A DNA stretch of 26,368 bases from an uncultured Bacilli bacterium. Its GTDB lineage: Bacteria > Bacillota_I > Bacilli_A > RF39 > UBA660. Position 1 is the first letter of the stretch; every line of letters begins with the position of its first letter. The notes under the pieces were generated by a model. The model worked only from the letters and a program-made list of their open reading frames with translations. It did no database searches and had not been told where the DNA came from. This document shows, in pieces, positions 15,669 to 23,306 of the stretch. A program made the translations under genes and the position numbers. The stretch is from positions 1 to 26,368 of the forward strand of contig CAKOHQ010000014.1 of the NCBI GenBank assembly GCA_934085875.1, in the 5' to 3' direction.

Positions 15669-16110
15669 TTATATCCTCTTTTCTATTAATTATATTGTTT
15701 CCTATCTCTTTATATAATTTAATAAATATTTCTATATCTTCTTTTTTTATATTTTTACTTATATTATTTAAATAATTTGTTTCACATTTTTTTAAATCTT
15801 TAATTATATTAGTAGCAGTTTTATTAATCATTACTTTTTGTTTTCTTTTATCTAATTCATCACTTTTAATACTAATAAGTTTTTTTGTCAACAACGAATT
15901 TAAAGATTTAGAAACGTAAGCTTTTGATACTTTAGAAAAATTAACTACGTCTTTTGCATTTATAATGTTAGGATTATTTGAAAAGATTAGTAACATATCT
16001 GTTTCTGCAAAACTTAAATTATATTTATCTGCGACTTTTTTTATACTGTCATTATGGCTACAAACTATTAATCTAGATAGTTTAATTATTTCTAATAAAT
16101 TATTATTCAT
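15661..16110 (-). CDS. MarR-family transcriptional repressor of the ABC exporter operon
   Basis: A 149-residue winged-helix regulator. Segments TDMLLIFSNNPNIINAKDV and SKVSKAYVSKSLNSLLTKKL (recognition helix), then a DKRKQKVMINKTA wing, follow the MarR pattern. The start at 16110 (MNNNLLEIIK) is preferred over an in-frame ATG at 16152. It follows AGGTGAT at proper spacing, and the upstream one would place the operator and the -10 box inside the coding region. The gene heads the operon and overlaps the first ABC gene by 8 bases. It probably represses itself and the exporter until a drug-like ligand binds, through the palindrome at 16120-16145. Confidence 0.9.
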   Translation of the reverse strand: MNNNLLEIIKLSRLIVCSHNDSIKKVADKYNLSFAETDMLLIFSNNPNIINAKDVVNFSKVSKAYVSKSLNSLLTKKLISIKSDELDKRKQKVMINKTATNIIKDLKKCETNYLNNISKNIKKEDIEIFIKLYKEIGNNIINRKEDINE

Positions 16111-16119
16111 ATTATCACC

Positions 16120-16145
16120 TAGATAGTTCACTTGTAAACTATCTA
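16120..16145. promoter_or_regulatory. MarR operator (26-bp palindrome)
   Basis: TAGATAGTT, an 8-base centre CACTTGTA, then AACTATCTA, a perfect 9-bp inverted repeat. It lies between the -10 box and the marR start codon, where a bound dimer would block transcription. Confidence 0.8.
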
Positions 16146-16151
16146 AAAACA

Positions 16152-16179
16152 ATTATACTATTATATTATGATAAGTCAA
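16152..16179 (-). promoter_or_regulatory. Promoter of the marR-ABC operon
   Basis: On the minus strand TTGACT (16179-16174), a 16-base spacer, TATAAT (16157-16152). The predicted start of transcription lies at the edge of the MarR palindrome. Confidence 0.75.
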
Positions 16180-16189
16180 TAATAAAAAT

Positions 16190-16260
16190 AGGACGTTTAA
16201 TATTATTACAAAAATATAAACGGATCAACCAAAATGTCTTAAAAGTTTATTAAACGTCCT
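16190..16260. repeat. Long inverted repeat with 13-bp arms
   Basis: AGGACGTTTAATA (16190-16202) and TATTAAACGTCCT (16248-16260) are perfectly complementary and enclose 45 bases. The structure lies between the HEPN-protein terminator and the marR promoter. It has no coding content and no obvious target-site duplication. It may be an RNA hairpin, a protein-binding site or a very small inverted-repeat element. Confidence 0.6.
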
Positions 16261-16328
16261 GGTTATATATATTAAACTATATTATTAGAAAAAAGAAGAC
16301 TATATCGTTCCAAAAAAATCGACAAAAA

Positions 16329-16355
16329 AAGACATTAGTTTGTTGTTAATGTCTT
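16329..16355 (-). terminator. Terminator of the dual-HEPN gene
   Basis: On the minus strand AAGACATTA, loop ACAACAAAC, TAATGTCTT, then TTTTT. A perfect 9-bp stem that overlaps the last codons and stop of the gene. Confidence 0.85.
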
Positions 16356-18056
16356 GATCTTTCTATCATTATAAAATTTTCTAATGTGTTTCATATTATT
16401 TTCTTCTGTCAAAGACATTAAACTGTGTAAACTAATATCTAGTTTGAAAAATTCTTCATTTTCATATAAATCTGTAAATTCAACAGTTAAATCTTTAATC
16501 TCACTATGTAAATTTTTAAATTTTATATTACCATGACATATTGCATTTCTTATACCATTTATAATTGTATATCCATAAAATGTATTATTGTCATCACTAA
16601 ATATAATATTTGATTCTTCTAATTCTTTATTTTTAATTTTTAATAATTTATTATATTCTTCAATTTTATTTTTAATGTCATTTAATTTATCTTTTAATAT
16701 TTCTAAAATTTCTTCATATTTTTTGTCTTTATTTTCTTCATATTTTTTTAAAACATTATTATGTTGATTTTCTATCTTATTATAATTATTTTCTAACTGT
16801 TTAATAGAATTATTATATGATGTTATTATTGTATTTAATTCATTAATTCTATTATTTTTACCCATTTCATATATTTTATTAAATTTTATGTTAGGTATTA
16901 TTTCTGAAAAATCAATTTTTGAAAAATCCATGTCTTGTTCATTATATTCAAATGTTTTATTTGTTTTAAATAATGTTTCTAATGGATAACAATAAGTAAA
17001 ATACATAATTGCGATCATTATACAAAGTAAAGATTCTTCATCCGGAAATATAATTCCAAAACATGAATCAATTTTGTTTCTTTCTTTTAAAAATTTTCCA
17101 AAGTCAAAAATTCCATATTGAATTGCTTCAAAAAGAGCTTTTTTTAATGATTCGAAAGAATATTGTACTTGATTTTCTTCATATTTGTTATACATATAAG
17201 AATATATTTTTTCAGCTACTACAAATAAATATATATTTAAATTTTCAGAGTCTATATCATATAAATATTTGTAAAAGTTTACTGTTCTTTTTATTTCATT
17301 AAAATCAACATCATCAACTTTATACATTTTATGTTTACTAATATCAACATAGTAATTATCTGAAAATTCAGATTTTACCATTTTATCATAATCACTGTCG
17401 TAAGTTTTAATATTTTGTTTAATTTTTTTTCTAAGTTCTAATGTATATAAACTAAAACGATTTTTTTCAGCACTTGTTAATTCTTGACCATCTTTTCTTC
17501 TTAATGTCATTTTTTTTAATGATATACTCTTTAAAAAATCTTTAATATCTTCGTCTGTTTCTAACATTTTATTAATTAACATTCCAGATTTATCCGTCAA
17601 TTGATATTTAGTATATTTTTTTTCTTTAAATCTTTGACTTAAACAATCAGTCAATAACATATAATAATTTATAAATAAATATAGTGATACCGAAACATCT
17701 TTATCATTAATTCTAAATATTATATTTTTATCTTTTAAATAATAATCTCCATGTGCTAATTTATTTCTTATAGTTGCAAATACAGTTGCTCCATTTTGAT
17801 CCACTTTCATATTTTCAATATCTAAAAAACTAAATATTTCTTCTAATTGATCATCTGACATTTTGCTTTCATAAGTTATATCTCCAACATTTTCTACCAT
17901 CTTTTCTTTATTCAACAATATATCTATTACTATTATACCAAATAAAGAATTAATAAAATCTTCTTCTTCTATTTTTGATTGAAATAATATGTTATTTAAT
18001 AATTTTACTAAACTTCTTTCCATCTTAGTACTTGTATTTATTCTATTTTCTTCCAT
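16335..18056 (-). CDS. Large dual-HEPN-motif protein, candidate RNase or abortive-infection factor
   Basis: A 573-residue soluble protein. Two segments match the HEPN ribonuclease signature Rx4H: IRNKLAHGDYY (Arg97-His102) and IRNAICHGNIKF (Arg503-His508). Each is followed by beta-strand-like sequence and a hydrophobic helix, suggesting two copies of one domain at the ends of the protein. Between them is an alpha-helical middle and a strongly charged coiled-coil (about 405-482). The start at 18056 (MEENRINTSTK) has a strong ribosome binding site (GAGGGG, 4 bases upstream) and lies downstream of the promoter; an in-frame ATG at 18110 would overlap the -35 box. HEPN proteins with this motif act as RNases in toxin, Abi and Cas13 systems. 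There is no CRISPR array nearby. The motif match is clear; the function is inference. Confidence 0.72.
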   Translation of the reverse strand: MEENRINTSTKMERSLVKLLNNILFQSKIEEEDFINSLFGIIVIDILLNKEKMVENVGDITYESKMSDDQLEEIFSFLDIENMKVDQNGATVFATIRNKLAHGDYYLKDKNIIFRINDKDVSVSLYLFINYYMLLTDCLSQRFKEKKYTKYQLTDKSGMLINKMLETDEDIKDFLKSISLKKMTLRRKDGQELTSAEKNRFSLYTLELRKKIKQNIKTYDSDYDKMVKSEFSDNYYVDISKHKMYKVDDVDFNEIKRTVNFYKYLYDIDSENLNIYLFVVAEKIYSYMYNKYEENQVQYSFESLKKALFEAIQYGIFDFGKFLKERNKIDSCFGIIFPDEESLLCIMIAIMYFTYCYPLETLFKTNKTFEYNEQDMDFSKIDFSEIIPNIKFNKIYEMGKNNRINELNTIITSYNNSIKQLENNYNKIENQHNNVLKKYEENKDKKYEEILEILKDKLNDIKNKIEEYNKLLKIKNKELEESNIIFSDDNNTFYGYTIINGIRNAICHGNIKFKNLHSEIKDLTVEFTDLYENEEFFKLDISLHSLMSLTEENNMKHIRKFYNDRKIKTLTTN

Positions 18057-18072
18057 AATACCCCTCTTTTTT

Positions 18073-18089
18073 ATAGAATGATATTCTAT
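18073..18089. promoter_or_regulatory. Candidate operator over the -10 box of the HEPN gene
   Basis: ATAGAAT, centre GAT, ATTCTAT: a perfect 7-bp inverted repeat that covers the -10 box of the promoter at 18110-18083. A repressor, possibly the HEPN protein itself or an unlinked regulator, could bind here. Confidence 0.5.
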
Positions 18090-18110
18090 CACATTAATCA
18101 TAAAAGTCAA
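18083..18110 (-). promoter_or_regulatory. Promoter of the dual-HEPN gene
   Basis: On the minus strand TTGACT (18110-18105), a 16-base spacer, TAGAAT (18088-18083). The box sequence and spacing match the marR promoter. It lies 27 bases before the start codon. Confidence 0.65.
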
Positions 18111-18153
18111 GGTATAATATTGAATAAATCACATAAAATATAATGTGATATTT

Positions 18154-18597
18154 ATGAAAGATAAAATAATTAAATGGTTTTATATTTTATTTCCAATAAT
18201 ATTAGGTAGTATAGTTGGATTAATAGTTAATGATTATAGTTATTATAGTACTATTAATAAATCAATATTAGCACCTCCTAAAATATTATTTCCTATTATG
18301 TGGTCTATAATATATTTACTTATGGGAATTAGTTATAAAACATATAGAGATGATAATGATTCTAGTATTTTATATTACGTACAATTATTTGTTAATGTAA
18401 TATGGGTTATTATATTCTTTAAATTTAAACTATTATTATTAAGTTTACTATGGATTATATTATTAGATATATTAATTATAATTTTATTAATAGAGTTTTA
18501 TAAGAAAAATAAATTATGTTGTTATTTAAATATACCCTACTTAATATGGAATTTATTTGCAACTTATTTAATGATAAGTATTTATATATTAAATTAG
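18154..18597 (+). CDS. TspO/MBR-family membrane protein
   Basis: A 147-residue protein with five hydrophobic segments, typical of TspO (tryptophan-rich sensory protein). Family landmarks are KSILAPPKILFPIMWSIIYL in the loop 1/TM2 region and IPYLIWNLFATYLMISI in TM5. Bacterial TspO proteins bind porphyrins and are tied to stress and tetrapyrrole handling. The ATG at 18154 is preferred to a GTG at 18145; the ribosome binding site is weak in both cases. It is divergent from the HEPN gene and 57 bases upstream of the PBP start. Conserved aromatic residues are partly replaced by Ile and Leu, consistent with the AT-rich genome. Confidence 0.85.
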   Translation: MKDKIIKWFYILFPIILGSIVGLIVNDYSYYSTINKSILAPPKILFPIMWSIIYLLMGISYKTYRDDNDSSILYYVQLFVNVIWVIIFFKFKLLLLSLLWIILLDILIIILLIEFYKKNKLCCYLNIPYLIWNLFATYLMISIYILN

Positions 18598-18654
18598 ACT
18601 ATATTGTTTAATTTTTTTTATTTATTTTAATATTATTAATTAGGTGATTATATT

Positions 18655-20562
18655 ATGTTTGTTGAAAATATACATGGTAGGATACGCTTTATATTTGTTA
18701 TAGTACTTTTAATGTTTGTTGCAGTAATTATAAAAGTTTTTTATATACAAGTTATTGATTATAAAAAATTAAATGATTTAGCAGATAATTTATGGAGTAG
18801 AAATTTACCTATTACATCCGATAGAGGTTTAATATTAGATAGAAATGGTAAGATACTTGCTGATAATATTACTACTGTTAGTTTAGTTTTAATACCAAAT
18901 CAAATAAAGAATAAGGAACAAGTGAGTCAAGATTTAGCGGATATATTAAATGTTAAATATGAAGATATGTATAAACATGTTAGTAAAAAGACTAGTATAG
19001 AAAGAGTACACCCTGAAGGTAGACAATTAAGTTATGACATTGCAGAAAAGATAAATAATTTAAACTATGATGGTGTTTATTTGGTTAAAGAGAGCAAAAG
19101 ATATTATCCATATAAAGATTTATTAAGTCATGTTTTAGGATATGTTGGTATAGATAATCAAGGATTATCTGGTATAGAACTTGAATATGATAAATATTTA
19201 ACAGGAAAAAGTGGCGCAATAAAATATTATAGTGATGGTAAAGGAAATAGACTTGATAAATCAGAAGTTTATGTAGAACCACAAAATGGTGTTAATGTTA
19301 GTTTAACAATTGATTTAGATATACAAAAATCTATTGAAAGAGAACTTGATAATGTAGTTTCTAAATATAATCCAGAACAAGCTTTGATAGTAGTTGCTGA
19401 TCCTAATACTGGAGAAATATTAGGTATGTCTTCAAGACCAAATTTTGATTCTAACAACTATAAAAATTATGATATTAATACTATTAACAGAAATTTACCT
19501 ATTTGGGCTACATATGAACCTGGATCTACTTTTAAAATAATTACCCTTGCTGCTTCATTAGAAGAAAAAACCATAAATGTATTTGATGACCATTTCCATG
19601 ATTCTGGTTCTATACATGTAGATAGTGCTAGAATTAAATGTTGGAAAAAAGGTGGACATGGTGATCAAACATTTTTACAAGTTGTAGAAAACTCTTGCAA
19701 CCCAGGATTTGTAGTTATGGGACAAAAATTAGGTACTGAAAGATTATATAGATATATAACTAATTTTGGTTTTGGAGAAAAAACTGGTATTGATTTAAAT
19801 GGAGAAAGTTCTGGTATATTATTTAAATATGATAATATTGGTCCGGTTGAACAAGCAACTATGTCTTTCGGACAAGGTATAAGTGTCACACCTATTCAAC
19901 AAATTCAAGGAGTATCTGCTGCAATTAATGGTGGTTATTTAAATACGCCATTTATAGTTAAATATTTAAGTGAACCAGAAACAAATACTATAATTAAAGA
20001 AAATAAAAAAAATACTAAAAAACAAGTAATTAGTGAAGAAACAAGTAAACTCGTCAGACATGTTTTAGAAAGCGTTGTTGCAAATGGTACTGGAAAGAAT
20101 GCTTACATAGAAAATTATCGTGTTGGCGGGAAGACTGGTACAGCACAGAAAGTTAATAATGGTACTTATATGGTAGGAAATTATATATTATCTTTTATAG
20201 GATTTTTGCCTGCAAATAAACCGGAGTATTTAGTATATGTTGCAATAGATAATCCTAAAGGTGTTACACAATATGGTGGTACTGTTTCAGCTCCTATTGC
20301 TAAAAATGTTATGAAAAGTATAATTGATATCAAAGGAATTAAACAAGATAATACTGGTATGATTAGACAAGAATATACTTGGTTAGATACAAAATATATA
20401 ATGTTGCCAGATGTTGTTGGAATGGATTTAAAAACAGCACAAACTACTTTAAAAGGTTTTAAAATCGAATATACTGGAAGCGGAGATAAAGTTATAGAAC
20501 AAGTTCCAAGTGCTAATCAATATGTTAAAGAAACTAATACCATTAAACTAATGTTAGGTTAA
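18655..20562 (+). CDS. Class B penicillin-binding protein with one PASTA domain (SpoVD/FtsI-like)
   Basis: A 635-residue peptidoglycan transpeptidase. An N-terminal membrane anchor (about 11-32) is followed by the class B dimerisation domain (RGLILDRNGKILADN at 57-71; HVLGYVG at 159-165). The transpeptidase domain has the SxxK motif in EPGSTFK (Ser291, Lys294), SCN (347-349) as SxN, and KTGTA (493-497). The C-terminal PASTA domain spans about 583-635 (LPDVVGMDLKTAQTTLKGF). Length and a single PASTA repeat resemble SpoVD (646 residues in B. subtilis). The ribosome binding site is AGGTGAT, 7 bases before the ATG. Class B PBPs work with SEDS proteins, so this enzyme is a plausible partner of the interrupted FtsW/SpoVE protein in the same window. 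Confidence 0.95.
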   Translation: MFVENIHGRIRFIFVIVLLMFVAVIIKVFYIQVIDYKKLNDLADNLWSRNLPITSDRGLILDRNGKILADNITTVSLVLIPNQIKNKEQVSQDLADILNVKYEDMYKHVSKKTSIERVHPEGRQLSYDIAEKINNLNYDGVYLVKESKRYYPYKDLLSHVLGYVGIDNQGLSGIELEYDKYLTGKSGAIKYYSDGKGNRLDKSEVYVEPQNGVNVSLTIDLDIQKSIERELDNVVSKYNPEQALIVVADPNTGEILGMSSRPNFDSNNYKNYDINTINRNLPIWATYEPGSTFKIITLAASLEEKTINVFDDHFHDSGSIHVDSARIKCWKKGGHGDQTFLQVVENSCNPGFVVMGQKLGTERLYRYITNFGFGEKTGIDLNGESSGILFKYDNIGPVEQATMSFGQGISVTPIQQIQGVSAAINGGYLNTPFIVKYLSEPETNTIIKENKKNTKKQVISEETSKLVRHVLESVVANGTGKNAYIENYRVGGKTGTAQKVNNGTYMVGNYILSFIGFLPANKPEYLVYVAIDNPKGVTQYGGTVSAPIAKNVMKSIIDIKGIKQDNTGMIRQEYTWLDTKYIMLPDVVGMDLKTAQTTLKGFKIEYTGSGDKVIEQVPSANQYVKETNTIKLMLG

Positions 20563-20597
20563 TTTGAATATACATCAAAGAGAGAAATTAATTTACA

Positions 20598-21616
20598 ATG
20601 AAATGCATTTTAATGTATAAAAATACAAAAATATTACTTACAGAATATAATGAAAATTAAAAATATTTTGATGAAGTTTATGAAGTATATAATATTTTAT
20701 ACGCATCATATATTTTAAAAAGTTATTATAATAAAAATGATATAAATAATACATTATTTAAAACAAATATGAGTGAATGGTTTAAAGGAAGGGGTATACC
20801 TTCTTGGAGAGACAAACTAGATATTCTTTTACATAGGTTGAATGTAAGTGCACCAAATGAATTATTAGATAAAGCTTTAGGATTATCTTTATCTGACCAA
20901 TATTGGATAAAACCTTATGGTACGAATATAAAATATGGTGATGTTAATTTTTTTGATAATGACTTTGAATATAGTGAATTTTTAGAAGCGTCTCTATCAA
21001 AAAACAGTAAAAACATTGTAAAAGATTCATCATTAAAAACACCTAATAACACAACCGATGGAATGCTAAGAAAAGCCTGGATTAAAATACAGAATTAATT
21101 ACCTGTCATCAAATTAGAAATGATATAAAAAAACATGGAAATATAGAAGATTATGAAGAATATATAAAATTATTAGAAAAAAATGGAATTAAAAATGCTA
21201 GAATACAGATGGAAAATATGTATATTCTAGACTTTCTAATAATGAATGAAGATAGACACCTAAACAATTTTGGAATTATAAGAGATGTTAACACATTAAA
21301 ATGGATTGAATGTGCTCCTATATTTGATAACGGACAAAGTTTAAATATAAATTATTACAATGATGATGAATTACATATTTCTGGTGAAGGAAGACTATTT
21401 TATGAGATAAAACCTTTTAATAAAATAATTATGATAGTAAATGATTTAACAAGAATTAATATAAATGCGTTAAATGAGACACCAGAATGGTTTGACAATT
21501 TATTACATAAATATCAATATATAACTAAAATTTCTGATTCAAAAATAAATAAATTATGTATCTTATTAAATAGACAAATAAATAAATTAAGAAAATTAAT
21601 AGATGAAAATCAATAA
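20598..21616 (+). pseudogene. Decayed HipA-like kinase gene
   Basis: From an ATG at 20598 the frame reads MKCILMYKNTKILLTEYNEN and meets TAA (20658-20660). The same frame then continues through EWFKGRGIPSWRDKLDILLHRL and LSLSDQYWIKPYG...VNFFDNDF, the conserved N-terminal part of a HipA-like protein-kinase family common in Firmicutes. After TDGMLRKAWIKIQN it stops at 21096-21098. A second frame (from 21092) resumes with ELITCHQIRNDIKK and leads to FLIMNEDRHLNNFGIIRD (catalytic loop) and CAPIFDNGQSL (metal-binding DFG equivalent). The nucleotide-binding lobe between the two is missing, so an internal deletion plus a nonsense mutation have inactivated the gene. The end at 21616 retains the usual C-terminal helices. 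Confidence 0.82.
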
Positions 21617-21676
21617 CAAAATTATTTAATTAATTATAATTATTCTATTCCACATTTTTCAATTTTACATAACAAA

Positions 21677-21705
21677 AAAACTTTACATCAATTTTGTAAA
21701 GTTTT
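21677..21705. terminator. Terminator, strongest for the speD operon
   Basis: AAAACTTTACA, loop TCAATTT, TGTAAAGTTTT: a perfect 11-bp stem. On the minus strand the stem ends in seven T, so it should end the biosynthetic operon. On the plus strand it is followed by ATTTATT and could also serve the kinase pseudogene. Confidence 0.8.
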
Positions 21706-21862
21706 ATTTATTAACCAATTTGCAATATCAATAATTTTTATTTTTCTATTATATAATTTTTAAAACAAATTCAACATTTATATTAAAATTTTGTAACAAT
21801 TTTATATTCTTTTTCCAAAACCATATTACATTTACATCAAGTATCAAGCCATTCCTTAATGT
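21706..21862 (-). other. Possible remnant of a coding sequence downstream of speD
   Basis: No intact gene is present. On the minus strand one frame reads LILDVNVIWFWKKNIKLLQNF and on to a stop. A neighbouring frame then gives RKIKIIDIANWLINKTLQN just before the terminator. The pattern is protein-like and broken by a frame change, so this may be the tail of a lost gene. In such AT-rich DNA a chance match is possible. Confidence 0.25.
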
Positions 21863-22225
21863 TTAAATTTTAATCGGGATGACTCCACGATTAATTGTTC
21901 TCATTTTATAATTATTAGTTGAAAAAATACCGCACAAATATTTTATCACACTCTCAATATTAATACTTGTATCACATAAGAATATATCAATAGCTGCATA
22001 CTGATATTCTGGCCATGTGTGAATTGTAAAATGAGATTCTTTTAATACCAATACACCACTAACACCAAATGGTTTAAATTGATGAAAACAACTCTTCACC
22101 ACATTAAAATCTCCTATTTTTCCAGCTTCCGTCATCACTTTTTTTATTTTATAAACCGATTCCAAATAATCATTATTACAATTATAAAAATCTAATAAAT
22201 AATGCACTCCCAAAATATCATTCAT
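21863..22225 (-). CDS. speD: S-adenosylmethionine decarboxylase proenzyme (SpeD)
   Basis: A 120-residue pyruvoyl enzyme that decarboxylates SAM to give the aminopropyl donor decarboxy-SAM. The proenzyme cleaves itself at Glu63-Ser64 in KESHFTIHTWPEY, where Ser64 becomes the pyruvoyl group. His69 and the proton donor Cys84 (IFLCD) are present, as are FHQFKPFGVSG and the C-terminal INRG. Length equals that of short bacterial SpeD proteins. The start overlaps the preceding gene by 8 bases and has a GGAGG ribosome binding site. It is the last gene of the operon. No spermidine synthase (SpeE) is adjacent, so decarboxy-SAM may feed one of the methyltransferase-fold enzymes upstream rather than ordinary spermidine synthesis; that is inference. 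Confidence 0.95.
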   Translation of the reverse strand: MNDILGVHYLLDFYNCNNDYLESVYKIKKVMTEAGKIGDFNVVKSCFHQFKPFGVSGVLVLKESHFTIHTWPEYQYAAIDIFLCDTSINIESVIKYLCGIFSTNNYKMRTINRGVIPIKI

Positions 22226-23306
22226 TACTATTTTCCTCCATAATCATTTGAAAATAATCTACTGAATAATTCCTAAAAAATTTTTTAGGATCTTCTACCC
22301 AATTATTTACTTCTTTCCACAATATATCTATTCCTTTATCTCCATAACATTTTATAAAACTATCATAATTAATAAATGCTCCATTAATATCTTTATAGGC
22401 ATCATTTTTTAAATATAAACTTTTAGAGAACTTAGCACCAGACCAATCTAAAATAACTGGTGCGAAAAATCTTATTGGAAATTCATTAAAACCTAATCTA
22501 ACAAGCCCTTCAGTATGCATTCGCTGAGCCCAAATGCCAGACCAATCTCCACCATCTAACATAATTGTTAAAGTGTTGTTTTTCTTATCTTCCTCTAGCA
22601 TCGCTACCCCTTTAGTTAAATCTCTAAATTGAGTATTTATATCCACATATTCTTCATTTTCTTCTGTAACTTTTATCTCATATAAACCATGTAATGGACA
22701 ATGTGCATTCAAAATCAACTCATTCTTATTATGCTTTTCTTCTAATTTTTTTATAGTTTTTTTGCCAAGCCCACAGATTGGACATATTGTTCTAATATGT
22801 AAATCCGATGCTGAAGGAAATAAAAGTCCTTTAAAATATTCTTTATCATTTATAATATTAATAAGTGACTTTCTTACATATTTGTTTTTTTGAAATTCAT
22901 TATAACTTCTTACAGAATAAGAAATATTAGCCAAAACTGATAATTTTTCTAAAATTTCAATAAATCTTTTCATATTAATATGTTCTTTAGATTCTTGTTT
23001 GAGAAAACTATGTCTTTGATCCTTATAATAAACTTCTCCATTATATTCTATTGTCTCTGCTGGACTATTTTCCAATTCATCAAATTGAACTTCCGTTTCT
23101 ACTTTTAAATCATTTCTAACTTTATTCGCTAATGCAAAAGCTGTCATAAGTGTTGTTATTGTACCTAGATGCGGACTACTATTAGGTTGTGCCGATGTGT
23201 TTATTATTATCTTTTTTTGATTTTTATATTTATATAGAATCAAATCACTAAGTTTATTAGTTACGTGTGCAATTCCAATTGGTGGATAAAATACTTCTCT
23301 TTTCAT
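22218..23306 (-). CDS. Stand-alone class I aminoacyl-tRNA-synthetase-like protein (LysRS-I-like catalytic domain)
   Basis: A 362-residue protein with class I synthetase hallmarks. These are a HIGH-type motif in SSPHLGTITT (PHLG 45-48), a CxxC...CxxH zinc site (CPIC 175-178, CPLH 203-206), the active-site strand LDGGDWSGIWAQRMHTEG (251-267) and a KMSKS-type loop KFSKS (292-296). The order fits the archaeal-type lysyl-tRNA synthetase group. The protein ends about 65 residues after KFSKS, so the large anticodon-binding domain of a true LysRS (over 500 residues) is absent. Such truncated synthetases, for example MshC, can activate an amino acid for transfer to a small molecule. The start overlaps the upstream gene by 4 bases (ATGA) with GGAGG ahead. 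Substrate unknown; tRNA-independent ligation is inference. Confidence 0.8.
   Translation of the reverse strand: MKREVFYPPIGIAHVTNKLSDLILYKYKNQKKIIINTSAQPNSSPHLGTITTLMTAFALANKVRNDLKVETEVQFDELENSPAETIEYNGEVYYKDQRHSFLKQESKEHINMKRFIEILEKLSVLANISYSVRSYNEFQKNKYVRKSLINIINDKEYFKGLLFPSASDLHIRTICPICGLGKKTIKKLEEKHNKNELILNAHCPLHGLYEIKVTEENEEYVDINTQFRDLTKGVAMLEEDKKNNTLTIMLDGGDWSGIWAQRMHTEGLVRLGFNEFPIRFFAPVILDWSGAKFSKSLYLKNDAYKDINGAFINYDSFIKCYGDKGIDILWKEVNNWVEDPKKFFRNYSVDYFQMIMEENSNE

Noticed and set aside
16111..16152. Upstream in-frame start for the MarR gene (MFLDSLQVNYLGDN)
   Set aside because: Those codons coincide with the palindromic operator, the ribosome binding site and part of the -10 box, so they are regulatory rather than coding.
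16335..18056. A compact Cas13 effector
   Set aside because: The two Rx4H motifs invite the idea, but the protein is much shorter than Cas13 and no CRISPR repeats or spacer acquisition genes are visible in the window.
22218..23306. Housekeeping lysyl-tRNA synthetase
   Set aside because: The anticodon-binding part is absent and the gene is embedded in an operon with speD and methyltransferase-like genes.
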